64,000 nt of DNA, from assembly GCF_900564145.1 (NCBI RefSeq), contig NZ_UOOB01000001.1:2854754-2918753 (forward strand), given 5' to 3'. Source of the stretch: Comamonas sp. lk. Lineage in GTDB: Bacteria; Pseudomonadota; Gammaproteobacteria; Burkholderiales; Burkholderiaceae_C. The notes below the pieces were generated by a model. That model saw only the letters and a program-made list of their open reading frames with translations, was not told the DNA's origin and did no database searches. A program made the position numbers and the translations under genes. Positions 35,308-44,724 of this stretch are shown piece after piece (within the stretch, counting starts at the first letter, position 1; each line of letters starts with the position of its first letter).

Positions 35308-35865
35308 TCAGGCCTTGATGCCTTCCAGAATGATCTGCAGGGCGCGGCGCGCCAGTGCCTTGCGTTGCTGTGCGGTTTCGCCGCGCAGCGATCCGCCCAG
35401 CATGCCAAGCACCAGCCCCAGGTCTTTTTGCGACAGCATCTGCTTGCACAGACCGCTGGCAACCGCGCGCTTCATAGGCTCCTCGAAAGCATGCCAAAGC
35501 TGCTGGCGCGCGTTGGCCAGGATTTCGTCGCCCCTGTCCACCGCACGCCAATAATCGACCATGGGGGCAGAAATCGCAATCCGATCCGCCACCATCTCCA
35601 GCAGCTTGAAAAACGCCTGCTCGTCGTCACGCAAGGCATGGGCTGCGGCCAGCGTCTTGTTCAGCGAGCGTTCCAGCAGCGCCAGCGTGATGGCCCGCCG
35701 ATCCGGGAACTGGCGATACAGCGTGGCCCGCCCTACCTGGGCCCGCTCCACGATCATGTCCAGCGGAGCCGTCACTCCGTACTCGGCAAACACGGCATCC
35801 GCCGCATCCAGCAACTGGGTACGGCGCTCTTCGGCAGGGGGACGTTTGGAACACATGCAAAGCAT
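35308..35865 (-). CDS. TetR-family repressor of the efflux operon
   Basis: 185 residues with an N-terminal TetR helix-turn-helix: RRTQLLDAADAVFAEYGVTA, then MIVERAQVGRATLYRQFPDR. First gene of the operon TetR-MFS-fusion-outer membrane. A perfect palindrome sits immediately before the start (35867-35886), so autorepression is likely. If the GATAAT at 35869-35864 is the -10 element, the transcript would begin near 35857 and translation would have to use the ATG at 35856, close to leaderless. Confidence 0.85.
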   Translation of the reverse strand: MLCMCSKRPPAEERRTQLLDAADAVFAEYGVTAPLDMIVERAQVGRATLYRQFPDRRAITLALLERSLNKTLAAAHALRDDEQAFFKLLEMVADRIAISAPMVDYWRAVDRGDEILANARQQLWHAFEEPMKRAVASGLCKQMLSQKDLGLVLGMLGGSLRGETAQQRKALARRALQIILEGIKA

Positions 35866-35866
35866 T

Positions 35867-35886
35867 ATCGGACAAAACTGTCCGAT
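35867..35886. promoter_or_regulatory. Palindromic operator of the TetR-efflux operon
   Basis: ATCGGACA (35867-35874), AAAC, TGTCCGAT (35879-35886): a perfect 8+8 palindrome. It lies between a TTGAAT -35 candidate (35890-35885) and a GATAAT -10 candidate (35869-35864) for the minus strand, 15 bases apart, which is the expected place for a repressor. Confidence 0.7.
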
Positions 35887-35938
35887 TCAATGCCAGAGAG
35901 GCAGCCGCCCTGCTGCACTCAGGGTCTGCGGCTGAAAT

Positions 35939-36856
35939 TCAGGGGCTGGGCAGCGGTGCCAGACTGCGGCGACTTTCGAACGCGCGCCGCTCGCCGGTCA
36001 AGGGATCGTCAAACGCCAGGCTGCATGCCAGCAATTGCAAAGGATTCGAGTAATCGCCCGGCTCGGGATCGTTGACCACGGGATACAGCGGATCGCCCTT
36101 GAGCGCCAGGCCCAGCGCCGCCATGTGCACGCGCAACTGGTGACGCTTGCCCGAGACGGGCGAGAGCCGGTAGCGTGCCCAGCACGGGTTGTGCTCGATG
36201 ATTTCCATCCAGGTCTGGCTGTTGGGCTCGCCCGCCACTTCGTGCATCCGAAAGAATTGCCCGCTCTCTTCCAGGCGGCTGGCGTGCTCGCGCGGAAAGT
36301 CGAGCTCGGCTCTGAACGGCGCCACAGCCTCGTACGTCTTGTGAATGCTCCGCTCGCGAAACAGCGCCTGATAAGCCCCGCGCGTCGCGCGCTGTACTGA
36401 AAACACCACCAACCCCGCCGTGTCGCGGTCTATGCGGTGGATGGGCGACAGCTCCTCCAGCCCGAACTCGCGCTTGAGGCGTACCAGCAAAGTGTTCTGC
36501 AGATACTGGCCGGCCGGCACGACTGGCAGAAAATGCGGCTTGTCGGCCACCAGCAGCTGGGCATCGCGGTAAACGACTTCGGCCACGAACGGGATCTCCG
36601 GCTCCTCGTCCAGCGAGCGGTAATAGTAGTAACGCCTTCCCGGCTGCAGCTGCGTTTGCGCCGTGGTCACCTCGCCCAGCTCGCTGACCACCTCACCCTC
36701 CTCGATGCGGCCCAGCCAGCGTGCTCGCCCCACATCGGGCAGGCGTTCGCACAGAAAATCCAGCAGCAAGCCCGCGCCCTGGCTGGGGGCCACCACGCAG
36801 CTGGGGCTGACGCCGTCGCGCAGCGGCAAGACTTTGGGATTGTGGGTGTTATGCAT
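35939..36856 (-). CDS. RluA-family RNA pseudouridine synthase
   Basis: 305 residues. The catalytic Asp lies in HRIDRDTAGLVVF, the RluA-family signature, near residue 153. Other conserved segments are VVYRDAQLLVADKPHFLPV, HKTYEAVA and GKRHQLRVHMAALG. No clear S4 domain at the N-terminus. It should isomerise uridines in rRNA or tRNA; the exact target cannot be told. ATG 36856 chosen; the frame is open 54 codons upstream with no similarity. Confidence 0.82.
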   Translation of the reverse strand: MHNTHNPKVLPLRDGVSPSCVVAPSQGAGLLLDFLCERLPDVGRARWLGRIEEGEVVSELGEVTTAQTQLQPGRRYYYYRSLDEEPEIPFVAEVVYRDAQLLVADKPHFLPVVPAGQYLQNTLLVRLKREFGLEELSPIHRIDRDTAGLVVFSVQRATRGAYQALFRERSIHKTYEAVAPFRAELDFPREHASRLEESGQFFRMHEVAGEPNSQTWMEIIEHNPCWARYRLSPVSGKRHQLRVHMAALGLALKGDPLYPVVNDPEPGDYSNPLQLLACSLAFDDPLTGERRAFESRRSLAPLPSP

Positions 36857-36967
36857 GGCTCGCAATTTTAGGGCGGCCATGAGGCGCCATTGGCATGGCT
36901 TCGTCATCCCCTGCCTACGCCGATTGCCAAACAAGGTCCCCAAAAATAGCGTAAACCGGGCGTTAGC

Positions 36968-39208
36968 ATGGTTGCAATGAATGAATCTGCAAGTAGCTCT
37001 GCCCCTACAACCGCCCAACGCAAGCCCAGGCTCTGGCTGCGCCTGCTGGGTGCAATATTCGGGACCTTGGTCGTGCTCTGCCTAGCCGCCGCAGCAGCCA
37101 TCGCCTGGATTGACTGGAACCAGTTCAAACCCTGGGTCAATGAAAAAGTCAGTGCCGCCACCGGTCGCGAATTTGCTGTGGAAGGTGATCTGCGGCTGAA
37201 CTGGACCTGGCCCCAGCCGCTGGACACCGGCTGGAAGCATTGGGTTCCAGGTGTGGTGGTCACCGCCGGGCAGTTGCGAATTTCCCAGCCTCTGGGCTGG
37301 CTGGTTGAAGAAGCACCAAACCAAGGCAGCGATGACCTCCCAGCCTTGCCTGAGGCTCCCAAAGACCTCAACACTGGACGCTTGCCTCACAGCGATCAAC
37401 CCACGAAGCCCACAACAGGTACCGCAGTTACAGACACCCAGGATGACAGCTACGAAATCGCAGAGGCCGACGCGCAAACGCTCCAGCGTACGCCCTCCAC
37501 CATGGCTACCGCCGCAAGCGCTACCGCAAGTCTTCGACTGCTGCCGCTGTTGGCACGGCATATACAGCTCGACCAACTGGTACTGGATGCTCCGGATATG
37601 GTTCTGGCCCGCAACAAGGCAGGCGATGTCAATTGGATCTTCAAAACACCTGAAAGCAATGGAGCGCCCTGGAGTTTCAAGCTGGGACAGTTGCACATAC
37701 GCCATGGCGTTATAGGCTGGACCGATGGCATCAAACGCATGGCCGTGCGAGCTCGGATTGACAGCTTACGCAAGCCCGTGACTGCCACCCAGCCTTATGG
37801 CATACGCTTTGGTCTAACCGGTTATATGGAGCAAGGCAAAAAACGAGCGCAAATTCAGGCGCAAGGGCTGGCCGGCCCGGTTCTGGATCTGCAGCAAGAG
37901 CAGTTGCGTTTTCCGCTGCGCTTCTCAGCCAAGGCCGGCAGCGTGCAAGCCTTTGCCGAAGGCGTTCTGGACAATCCCCGAGAGCTGGATGGTTTGGACT
38001 TTCAGGTAAGACTGCGCGGCAACAGCATGGCCGATCTGTTTGAACTTACCGGTCTGCTGCTGCCTGCCACTCCGCCATTTGATACCAGTGGCCATCTGAT
38101 CGGCAGCCTCCAACCGGGCAATGCCATATGGAACTATGAAAAATTCCAAGGCAAGGTGGGACAAAGCGATGTGCGCGGTGAGCTGCACTACCGGTCTGGC
38201 AAACCCCGCCCCAAACTCAGCGGTCAGGTGTCATCTCAGCTGCTGCGCCTGCAGGATCTGGGCCCGACAATCGGGGCCACTCCATCGGGCAGCAGCGCCA
38301 AGCCACGGCCCAACAACGGCAAGGTATTGCCGCAAATCCGCTTTGATACGGCCAACTGGGACAAGATGGACATGGATCTGCGCTATGAAAGCAGCCACAT
38401 CTTGCGCCCCGACGCCCTGCCGCTGCAAAACCTCAAATTGCGCGCCCAGCTTGACAACGGCAAGCTCGTGCTCTCGCCGCTGCAATTCGGTTTCGCCCAG
38501 GGCACACTGGACTTGAGCACCACGGTGGACAGCCATGACAAGCCTGTTTCCGCCCAGATCACGGGCCGGGTCAACGCACTCAAGCTCTCGGCACTTTTTC
38601 CCAAAATAGAGAAAATGAAGAAAAGCCTGGGGCGTCTGGATGGAGCCATGACCCTGCAAGGCCGTGGCGATTCCCTGGCGCAGTGGCTGGGAAGCGGCAA
38701 CGGCTCGGTGCGGCTGTATGTGCGCGAAGGTACTTTCAGCCGCGAGCTGCTTGATCTGGCCGGGCTGAACGTCGGCTCCGTGGTCGTTTCCAAGCTATTT
38801 GGCACAGACAAGGAAGTGCAACTGCGCTGCGCCATCGCAGACCTTCAGATACAAAACGGCGTAGCCCGACCCCGTAACGCCAAGCTGGCAACCGCCGAAG
38901 CGATTGTGCAAGCCACCGGCCAAGTCAACCTTGCGCAGGAAACACTGGATTTGCGCATCGTGCCCGAAGCACTCCAATGGAAATTCTTTTCGCTACGTAC
39001 ACCACTGTATGTACGCGGCAGCTTTGCCAAACCAGACGTGGGCCTGGAACCGGGCCCGCTGGTAGCCCGTGCCGGTGCTGCGGTAGCAGCGGCAGTTTTT
39101 GCCCCAGCCGCACTGGCCTTGCTGCCGCTGACCGTACCTGCCGCCGACGACGATGTGAACTGCAGACAATTGCTGGTACAGGTTCAAGCCAAGGAGCAAG
39201 GCAAGTGA
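36968..39208 (+). CDS. AsmA-like envelope protein
   Basis: 746 residues with one N-terminal membrane helix (LRLLGAIFGTLVVLCLAAAA) and a large beta-rich periplasmic part. The opening after the helix (AWIDWNQFKPWVNEKVSAAT, then GREFAVEGDLRL) and the C-terminal region around GSGNGSVRLYVREGTFSREL are typical for AsmA/YhjG proteins. Family members act in lipid transport between membranes or assembly of outer-membrane components. Residues about 120-180 form a Thr/Ala/Pro-rich insert. Divergent from the pseudouridine synthase gene. Confidence 0.8.
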   Translation: MVAMNESASSSAPTTAQRKPRLWLRLLGAIFGTLVVLCLAAAAAIAWIDWNQFKPWVNEKVSAATGREFAVEGDLRLNWTWPQPLDTGWKHWVPGVVVTAGQLRISQPLGWLVEEAPNQGSDDLPALPEAPKDLNTGRLPHSDQPTKPTTGTAVTDTQDDSYEIAEADAQTLQRTPSTMATAASATASLRLLPLLARHIQLDQLVLDAPDMVLARNKAGDVNWIFKTPESNGAPWSFKLGQLHIRHGVIGWTDGIKRMAVRARIDSLRKPVTATQPYGIRFGLTGYMEQGKKRAQIQAQGLAGPVLDLQQEQLRFPLRFSAKAGSVQAFAEGVLDNPRELDGLDFQVRLRGNSMADLFELTGLLLPATPPFDTSGHLIGSLQPGNAIWNYEKFQGKVGQSDVRGELHYRSGKPRPKLSGQVSSQLLRLQDLGPTIGATPSGSSAKPRPNNGKVLPQIRFDTANWDKMDMDLRYESSHILRPDALPLQNLKLRAQLDNGKLVLSPLQFGFAQGTLDLSTTVDSHDKPVSAQITGRVNALKLSALFPKIEKMKKSLGRLDGAMTLQGRGDSLAQWLGSGNGSVRLYVREGTFSRELLDLAGLNVGSVVVSKLFGTDKEVQLRCAIADLQIQNGVARPRNAKLATAEAIVQATGQVNLAQETLDLRIVPEALQWKFFSLRTPLYVRGSFAKPDVGLEPGPLVARAGAAVAAAVFAPAALALLPLTVPAADDDVNCRQLLVQVQAKEQGK

Positions 39209-39361
39209 GAATCGAGGGTAGTGCGCATTACATGACGTATTGCTACGACCATGGCTTGAGCCAAGCCCATCCATGCACTCAACTCTGCTGGCTGCCACCT
39301 GCCCGACAAACCAAGTCCACGCCGTTCAAGCAGTCGCTGGTATGAGAAATCAACTTCGACA

Positions 39362-40111
39362 TCAAGGCGCAGCTTTTAGACATCCCTCGGAAGGGGTTGA
39401 TTTCACGACAGAATCTGCCAGCAGCTCTGCACTCACCGGCGCCAGCGTGGCACGCAGGCGAGCGCTGGCACCGGGAGGTGGCGCTGGCGGACGGATGTCC
39501 AGTGAGCGCTCCACCATGCCGATGTGCTCCAGCATCAAGGTCTTGGCAGCTTCGGTGTCGCCGCGCTCCAATGCAGCCACGATGCGCTCATGCTCGGCAC
39601 AGGACTGGTTGGCGCTGTGCGTGGATTGGTAGAGCGTAGCGGCCAGCGTGGTGCGGGCCGTGAGATCGCGCAGCGTGACGGCCAGCAGACGGTGGCCCAT
39701 CTGCTCGGCCAGACAGACGTGAAAGTCGGCCAGCAGAAAGGCCCGAGTGGCCGCATCGGCGCCTTCTATGACCTGCTTCTCCTGGGCGATGTGGCGGCGC
39801 AGCTGACCGATCACGCTTTGCATGGGCCGACCGGCTTCGCTGAGAATGCCGGTCTCGATGATGCGCCGCGCCGCAAAGGCGTCCTGCGCCTCCTCCACCG
39901 TGGGTTGAACCACATACCAACCCCGGCGCGGCTGCACCTGTACAAAGCCGCGCGCCTGCAACTGCATCAGCGCCTCGCGCACCATGGTGCGGCTGACGGC
40001 GAAATTGTCGGCCAGCTCCTGCTCCCCCAGCCGTTCGCCGGGCGCCAGCTTCTGGGCCAGGATGGATTCCACCACGCGCTCGGCGATATGCAGGGGGCTT
40101 ACAGGATTCAT
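39362..40111 (-). CDS. GntR-family regulator (FCD type)
   Basis: 249 residues: winged helix (GERLGEQELADNFAVSRTMV, REALMQLQARGFV) then an all-helical FCD ligand-binding domain with metal-binding His and Asp positions (ADFHVCLAEQMGHRLL). It starts with ATG overlapping the stop of the upstream transporter gene by one base (TAATG), so both are co-translated. The double operator at 41480-41520 upstream of the transporter is the probable binding site. Confidence 0.85.
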   Translation of the reverse strand: MNPVSPLHIAERVVESILAQKLAPGERLGEQELADNFAVSRTMVREALMQLQARGFVQVQPRRGWYVVQPTVEEAQDAFAARRIIETGILSEAGRPMQSVIGQLRRHIAQEKQVIEGADAATRAFLLADFHVCLAEQMGHRLLAVTLRDLTARTTLAATLYQSTHSANQSCAEHERIVAALERGDTEAAKTLMLEHIGMVERSLDIRPPAPPPGASARLRATLAPVSAELLADSVVKSTPSEGCLKAAP

Positions 40112-41457
40112 TAGACGACGGGGTGAGCAGGAAGGATGGGAGACACAGGCTGGGCAAGCGGCGCTGGGCTGGGAGCATCGGCAGACTCCTGATTGTCAAC
40201 CAGGCCGTCGAGCACCGCATGGGCACGCTCGCGATCGATATCACCTTCCCAGGCGGCGATGGCCACGGTTGCCACACAGTTGCCGATCAGGTTGCCCACG
40301 GCGCGGGCAATGCCCATGAACCAGTCTACAGACAATACCAGCACCAGTCCGATGGCGGGAATCGCAGGAATCGCATGCAAGGTGGCAGCCAGCACCACAA
40401 TGGCCGAGCCCGGTACGCCATGGGCGCCCTTGGATGTCACCAGGGCGATGGCCAGAATGGTCAGCAGATCGGCCATGCTGATGGGCGTGTTCGTTGCCTG
40501 GGCGATGAACACGGCAGCCAGCGTGATGTAGATCGAGAAGGCATCGAGATTGAAGGAGTAGCCCGTGGGAATCACCAGACCCACAGTGGAATCGCGCACC
40601 CCCATATTGCGCAGCTTGGCCATGATCTGGGGCAGCACGCTGTCGGACGATGTAGTGGCAAAGACCACCGCCAGTTCCTCACGCAGATAGCGCAGCAGCT
40701 TGATCAGGCTGAAGCCTGACAGGCGCATCACCAGACCCAACACCACGAAGACGAAAAAAGCCACGGCCACATAGAACAGCAGCACCAGCATGCCCAGCTG
40801 CTTGAGCGAGCCTATGCCGTACTGACCCACGGTAAACGAGATCGCACCCAGCACGCCCAGCGGCGCCAGCTTGATGATGATGCCCATGATCTTGAACAGC
40901 ACATGCGACAGCGTATCGATCAGCAGACTCACCGGAGCAGCGCGTTCGCCCAGCATGCTCAGGCCACAGCCGAACAGCACGGCGAACAGCAACACCTGCA
41001 GCACATCGCCTGTGGCAAAGGCCTGGACCACGGTGGTCGGGATGAGCTTCATCAGAAAGTCCACCGTGCCGCCGCTGGTCAGCTTGTCGGCATTGCTGGC
41101 ATAGGCGCTCATGGCGGAGGCGTCGAGCTTGCTCGTGTCCACATTCATGCCCGTGCCCGGCTGGAACACAAAGGCCAACACCAGACCCAGCACCAGGGCA
41201 ATGGTGGTCAGCGCTTCAAAATAGATCAACGCCTTGACGCCGACGCGGCCCACGCGCTTGAGGTCGCCAGCGCCCGCGATGCCATGCACCACCACGCAGA
41301 ACACCAGCACAGGGATGATCATCTTGATCAGCTTGATGAAAGCATCGCCCAAGGGTTTGAGTTTGGCGGCCCATTCAGGGGCCAATAGTCCGGCGAGCAC
41401 ACCCAAGATGAGTGCGATCACCACCTGTCCGAAAAGTGATTTGGCAAAGCGGCGCAT
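40111..41457 (-). CDS. dctA: Dicarboxylate:cation symporter (DctA/GltP family)
   Basis: 448-residue sodium/proton-dependent carrier of the DAACS family with eight membrane helices and two re-entrant loops. The conserved elements are FATTSSDSVLPQIM (Ser-rich loop), VIPTGYSFNLDAFSIYITLA, and TSKGAHGVPGSAIVVLAATL. It resembles DctA, which takes up succinate, fumarate and malate; glutamate or other acids are alternatives. ATG 41457 gives MRRFAKSLFGQVVIALILG. An alternative frame extension upstream runs through the operator. Confidence 0.87.
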   Translation of the reverse strand: MRRFAKSLFGQVVIALILGVLAGLLAPEWAAKLKPLGDAFIKLIKMIIPVLVFCVVVHGIAGAGDLKRVGRVGVKALIYFEALTTIALVLGLVLAFVFQPGTGMNVDTSKLDASAMSAYASNADKLTSGGTVDFLMKLIPTTVVQAFATGDVLQVLLFAVLFGCGLSMLGERAAPVSLLIDTLSHVLFKIMGIIIKLAPLGVLGAISFTVGQYGIGSLKQLGMLVLLFYVAVAFFVFVVLGLVMRLSGFSLIKLLRYLREELAVVFATTSSDSVLPQIMAKLRNMGVRDSTVGLVIPTGYSFNLDAFSIYITLAAVFIAQATNTPISMADLLTILAIALVTSKGAHGVPGSAIVVLAATLHAIPAIPAIGLVLVLSVDWFMGIARAVGNLIGNCVATVAIAAWEGDIDRERAHAVLDGLVDNQESADAPSPAPLAQPVSPILPAHPVV

Positions 41458-41479
41458 AGTCGTCTTTCGCAAGTTAGAG

Positions 41480-41520
41480 ATTCTTGTATGCAAGTTCATC
41501 AAAAACTTGCATACAAGAAT
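41480..41520. promoter_or_regulatory. Twin GntR-type operators before dctA
   Basis: ATTCTTGTATGCAAGT (41480-41495) and ACTTGCATACAAGAAT (41505-41520) are perfect 16-base inverted copies. Each contains CTTGTATGCAAG, itself a near-palindrome of the TTGTATnCAA type seen for FCD-GntR regulators. They lie 23-63 bases before the dctA ATG. Confidence 0.75.
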
Positions 41521-41887
41521 GTAGATAAGCGAAAGCCGTGCCAGAAGCGGGTATTCCCTGCAGATTTGCGCCGCTTCAGAGACGATCAGTCCTGACTTGC
41601 GTGCATGAAATCCAAAGCTTTCCCTGCTGTAGTGCAGACGGACTGCGCAACATGCCCGCATATGGGGCACAGGCCCGGAGACGGTGCATGCCAGCCAGAT
41701 CCTTGAGACGGGTTCACAGCGGCGCACTGCGACTATTCATTTGATAGCAATTGATGCAAGCAATATGCGCGCCAGCAGCCGGGATAGGCAGGAGTCGGGC
41801 GCAAGGCTATGCTTTCGGCGTTGCAGGCCCTACCCGTGCGGGCGATCTGCAGCTTCACTGCCAAGCCAATGCCTTAAGGAGAGCGTC

Positions 41888-42679
41888 ATGCTGGTCATGC
41901 CCAAGATTCGTTCGCTATATGCCGGGCTGTGCACGGCTTTGCTCATGCTTTCGGCCCAGGCATATGCGCAGGGGTCGTTGCTGAGACTGCCCACCAGGGC
42001 CGGCGTGGAAACCACGGTGTTCTGGGACCCCGCCCCCCAGGCTGCGGCCACGGTGCTACTGCTTCCTGGCGGATTGGGCGGCTTTGGCAAGATGGAGCAA
42101 GGCCGACCCAGCAGCGACAATTTTCTGGTGCGCGCCGAGCAGGATTTTGTGGCCCAGGGCCTGAATGTGGCCATCTTCGGCCGCGCCAACGGCCAAGAAC
42201 TCAAACCCAGAGACCGCATGTCGCCCGAGCACCTGGAAGACCTGCGCCAGGTAATTGAAGCCGTCAAACAGCGCAGCCCCGCCCCCATCTGGCTGGTGGG
42301 CACCAGCCGGGGCACAACCTCAGCAGCGGCGGCTGCCAGCCAATTTCCTGATGGAGTGATTGCCGGTGTGGTGCTGAGCTCCAGCATTGTGGATGCCAAA
42401 GAGCCCGGCTCCATGCAAAGCCTGAACCTCAGTCGTATCCGCGTGCCGGTGCTGCTGTTTCACCATGCCAGAGATGCCTGCCGCATCTGCCCGCCCAGTG
42501 CCTTGCCCGAGGTCTTGCAAGCGCTCACCGGGGCACCCGTCAAAAAACTCATGCTGGTCGATGGCGGCGCCAACCCGTCTGGTGATCCATGCCACGCCAT
42601 GCACTGGCATGGTTATATCGGCATGGAAGCCCAGGCCGTGGCGGCTATGGCTCAGTGGATCAAACAGCCGGCTCCCTGA
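41888..42679 (+). CDS. Exported alpha/beta-hydrolase
   Basis: 263 residues with a signal peptide ending near AQAYAQG. It has the nucleophile elbow GTSRG (in LVGTSRGTTSAAAAAS), a later Asp-containing region (HHARDACRICPP) and a terminal His (MHWHGYIG). Two Cys pairs (DACRIC and DPCHAM) fit a periplasmic location. Substrate unknown. ATG 41888 has AAGGAG 7 bases upstream, which settles the start despite a long open frame before it. Confidence 0.75.
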   Translation: MLVMPKIRSLYAGLCTALLMLSAQAYAQGSLLRLPTRAGVETTVFWDPAPQAAATVLLLPGGLGGFGKMEQGRPSSDNFLVRAEQDFVAQGLNVAIFGRANGQELKPRDRMSPEHLEDLRQVIEAVKQRSPAPIWLVGTSRGTTSAAAAASQFPDGVIAGVVLSSSIVDAKEPGSMQSLNLSRIRVPVLLFHHARDACRICPPSALPEVLQALTGAPVKKLMLVDGGANPSGDPCHAMHWHGYIGMEAQAVAAMAQWIKQPAP

Positions 42680-42816
42680 AGCCAAATCGCCCGCTGACGC
42701 CCTGCAGACATGGGCAGAAAGCTATGAAAAAGACGGTTGCGGCTGCACATGCCGTTCTCTTGGCTCAGTGAACGGCATTCCGCGCAAGCAGGCGCTGTGG
42801 CGCAGCGCAATGCCGC

Positions 42817-43806
42817 TTAGTTCTCGGGCGTGATCTTGGCGAACTTCACCAGTTCGGCGTATTTGCCCATATCGGTGCGGATGACCTGGGCAAGACTTTC
42901 CGTACCGTTGGCTGGCGGGGTGCCTGCGGCTTCCAGCCTCTGGCGGATGGCGGGATCGGCCAAGCCGGCCTGCACTGCTTTTTGCAAGCTGGCAACGACG
43001 TCCGTAGGAACGCCCTTGGGCGCCGCCAGTGCAAACCAGCCACTGAGGGCATAGCCTTTGAGTGCAGGATGCTCAGCCAGCGCGGGCACGTTCTTCAAGG
43101 TGCTGATGCGCTCGGCCGTGGTGGCGCCCAGGATCTTGATCTTGCCCGATTGCACCAGCGGCGCCGAGGCCATGGGCGAGAGAATGGCGAAATCCAGATT
43201 GCCGCCGCCCAGATCGGCGGTCATTGCGGGAGAGCCTTTGTAAGGAATATGGACCAGGTGAACACCGGCCGTCTTCTTGATCAGCTCGCCCGAAAAGTGC
43301 GGCGTGGAGCCAATGCCAGGGCTGCCATAGCTGTACTTGCCGGGATTGGCCTTGACCAGCTGGATGAACTCATCGATGTTCTTGACTGGCACATGGGCGC
43401 CCGCCACCCACAGATTGGGGGCCGAAGCCGTCAGCGCAATCGGCGTCAGGTCGACAGCCGGATCGTACTTTTGCGCGGCGTTGACAAACTTGGTCCCCGC
43501 CATCTCGTTGCTAGAGCCCGCCAGCAAGGTATAGCCATCGGGCTTGGCCGAGACCACACGCTGCGCACCCACCACACCTGCGGCACCGGGTACGTTCTCG
43601 ATCACCACGGTGGTGCCCAGTTGCTTGGCCAAAATATCACCAATCACACGCCCGACCATATCAACCGAGCCGCCGGGCGCGTAGGGCACCACAACGCGTA
43701 TGGGTTTGTTCGGATAGGCGGTTTGCGCATGCAACGAGCCTCCCAGCAATGCTGCGGCGCAGGCAAGCAAAGTGCGTCTAGAGATGGCGGCTTGGGTCAG
43801 ATTCAT
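42817..43806 (-). CDS. Bug-family periplasmic binding protein (TTT type)
   Basis: 329 residues with signal peptide MNLTQAAISRRTLLACAAAL. The mature part opens YPNKPIRVVVPYAPGGSVDM, the signature of Bug receptors. These bind carboxylates for tripartite tricarboxylate transporters or act as orphan sensors. No TctAB genes are next to it, so it is an orphan, as most Bug genes are. Confidence 0.9.
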   Translation of the reverse strand: MNLTQAAISRRTLLACAAALLGGSLHAQTAYPNKPIRVVVPYAPGGSVDMVGRVIGDILAKQLGTTVVIENVPGAAGVVGAQRVVSAKPDGYTLLAGSSNEMAGTKFVNAAQKYDPAVDLTPIALTASAPNLWVAGAHVPVKNIDEFIQLVKANPGKYSYGSPGIGSTPHFSGELIKKTAGVHLVHIPYKGSPAMTADLGGGNLDFAILSPMASAPLVQSGKIKILGATTAERISTLKNVPALAEHPALKGYALSGWFALAAPKGVPTDVVASLQKAVQAGLADPAIRQRLEAAGTPPANGTESLAQVIRTDMGKYAELVKFAKITPEN

Positions 43807-44283
43807 AGCGAGAGGTATACAGCGGGAGCCACAAGCAATCCATCAGCGATACATCATGGATTGCTCAACAAAATTCACTTCATTGTCCTTAAATTATTTG
43901 ACAAGGAAATACATAGAAACCAGAACATGGCGTGGCGCGCCAAGCTGATGGCAGCTGGCACGGCCTGAATGGGATATGTGAGCGACGGAGTTCGGCCAGA
44001 AGCGGAATTCCGGCTAACAGATGCCAGCGTTGGCTTCAGGCTGAGAGCTGACGTAGGGGCTTCAACATCGAATGTCGGCGGCGATCAACAGCTGAGCTTG
44101 ATGGTCTCTGGCTGCAATCTCCAAGAATCGGCATTCAAGGATTTCCTCAGCCCTTGTCGGCGACCACCCCGATCCGGCCCCTTGACGACGATTCACCGTG
44201 CATTCAGGCAAAATCCAGATGATCGGGGCAAGCCTGGCGTCAGGTCTGCCGGGAAGCCCACCTTGAAGAATGGAACAACATCA
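43807..44283. other. Left edge of the accessory island
   Basis: About 480 bases without a convincing gene. The first 100 hold the promoter of the Bug gene. From about 43970 the sequence changes character; GGCTAACAGATGCCAGCGTT (44012-44031) resembles half of an integron attC site but has no matching partner. I take this as decayed mobile DNA. Confidence 0.4.
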
Positions 44284-44724
44284 ATGGCACTGACGAAGAA
44301 GGGCGAGTTCTGGTACGGGACGACGTCCGGCGACACCCAAGCTGAGCTGCGCAGCTACAGCGTTGCGAATCGCCATGAGGCCGTCCGGTTTGCCTCGTCC
44401 AAATGCGATTGCGGGTGCCGGACTTTTGCGCTGCAGACCGATGAAGAAGCCGGCGTGGCAATCCGCACCTGCACCGACTGCGGGCAGAAACACCTGATGG
44501 GCGACAGCGCGGACTACGTTGAAGAGGCCGCCCCCGAGGCGCACGAGTGCGTGTGCGAGAACGAGGTGTTCGAGCTGATGTCCGGCGTCTCCGTGTACGA
44601 GGGCACACATGACGTGCGCTGGTACTACATCGCTTGCCACTGCGTGGAATGCAATCTGGTTGGGGTCTTCGCAGACTGGAAGTGTGAAGCAGGTGATGCG
44701 GCGGCCTTCCTCGCCAAGGTATGA
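44284..44724 (+). CDS. Cysteine-rich probable zinc-ribbon protein
   Basis: 146 residues with four Cys groups: CDCGC, CTDC, CVC and CHCVEC, arranged as two likely zinc-binding units that flank HLMGDSADYVEEAAPE. No signal peptide or membrane segment. ATG 44284 starts MALTKKGEFWYGTTSGD; the open frame continues upstream to 43969 but that part has poor coding character. Proteins like this occur as gene-cassette products and hypothetical proteins in other Proteobacteria as far as I recall; function unknown. Confidence 0.6.
   Translation: MALTKKGEFWYGTTSGDTQAELRSYSVANRHEAVRFASSKCDCGCRTFALQTDEEAGVAIRTCTDCGQKHLMGDSADYVEEAAPEAHECVCENEVFELMSGVSVYEGTHDVRWYYIACHCVECNLVGVFADWKCEAGDAAAFLAKV

Noticed and set aside
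44012..44040. Possible attC near the left edge
   Set aside because: GGCTAAC and GCGTTGGC boxes are present but no second half pairs with them.
43969..44283. N-terminal extension of the Cys-rich protein
   Set aside because: Open frame only; codon use is poor and the ATG at 44284 starts the conserved-looking part.
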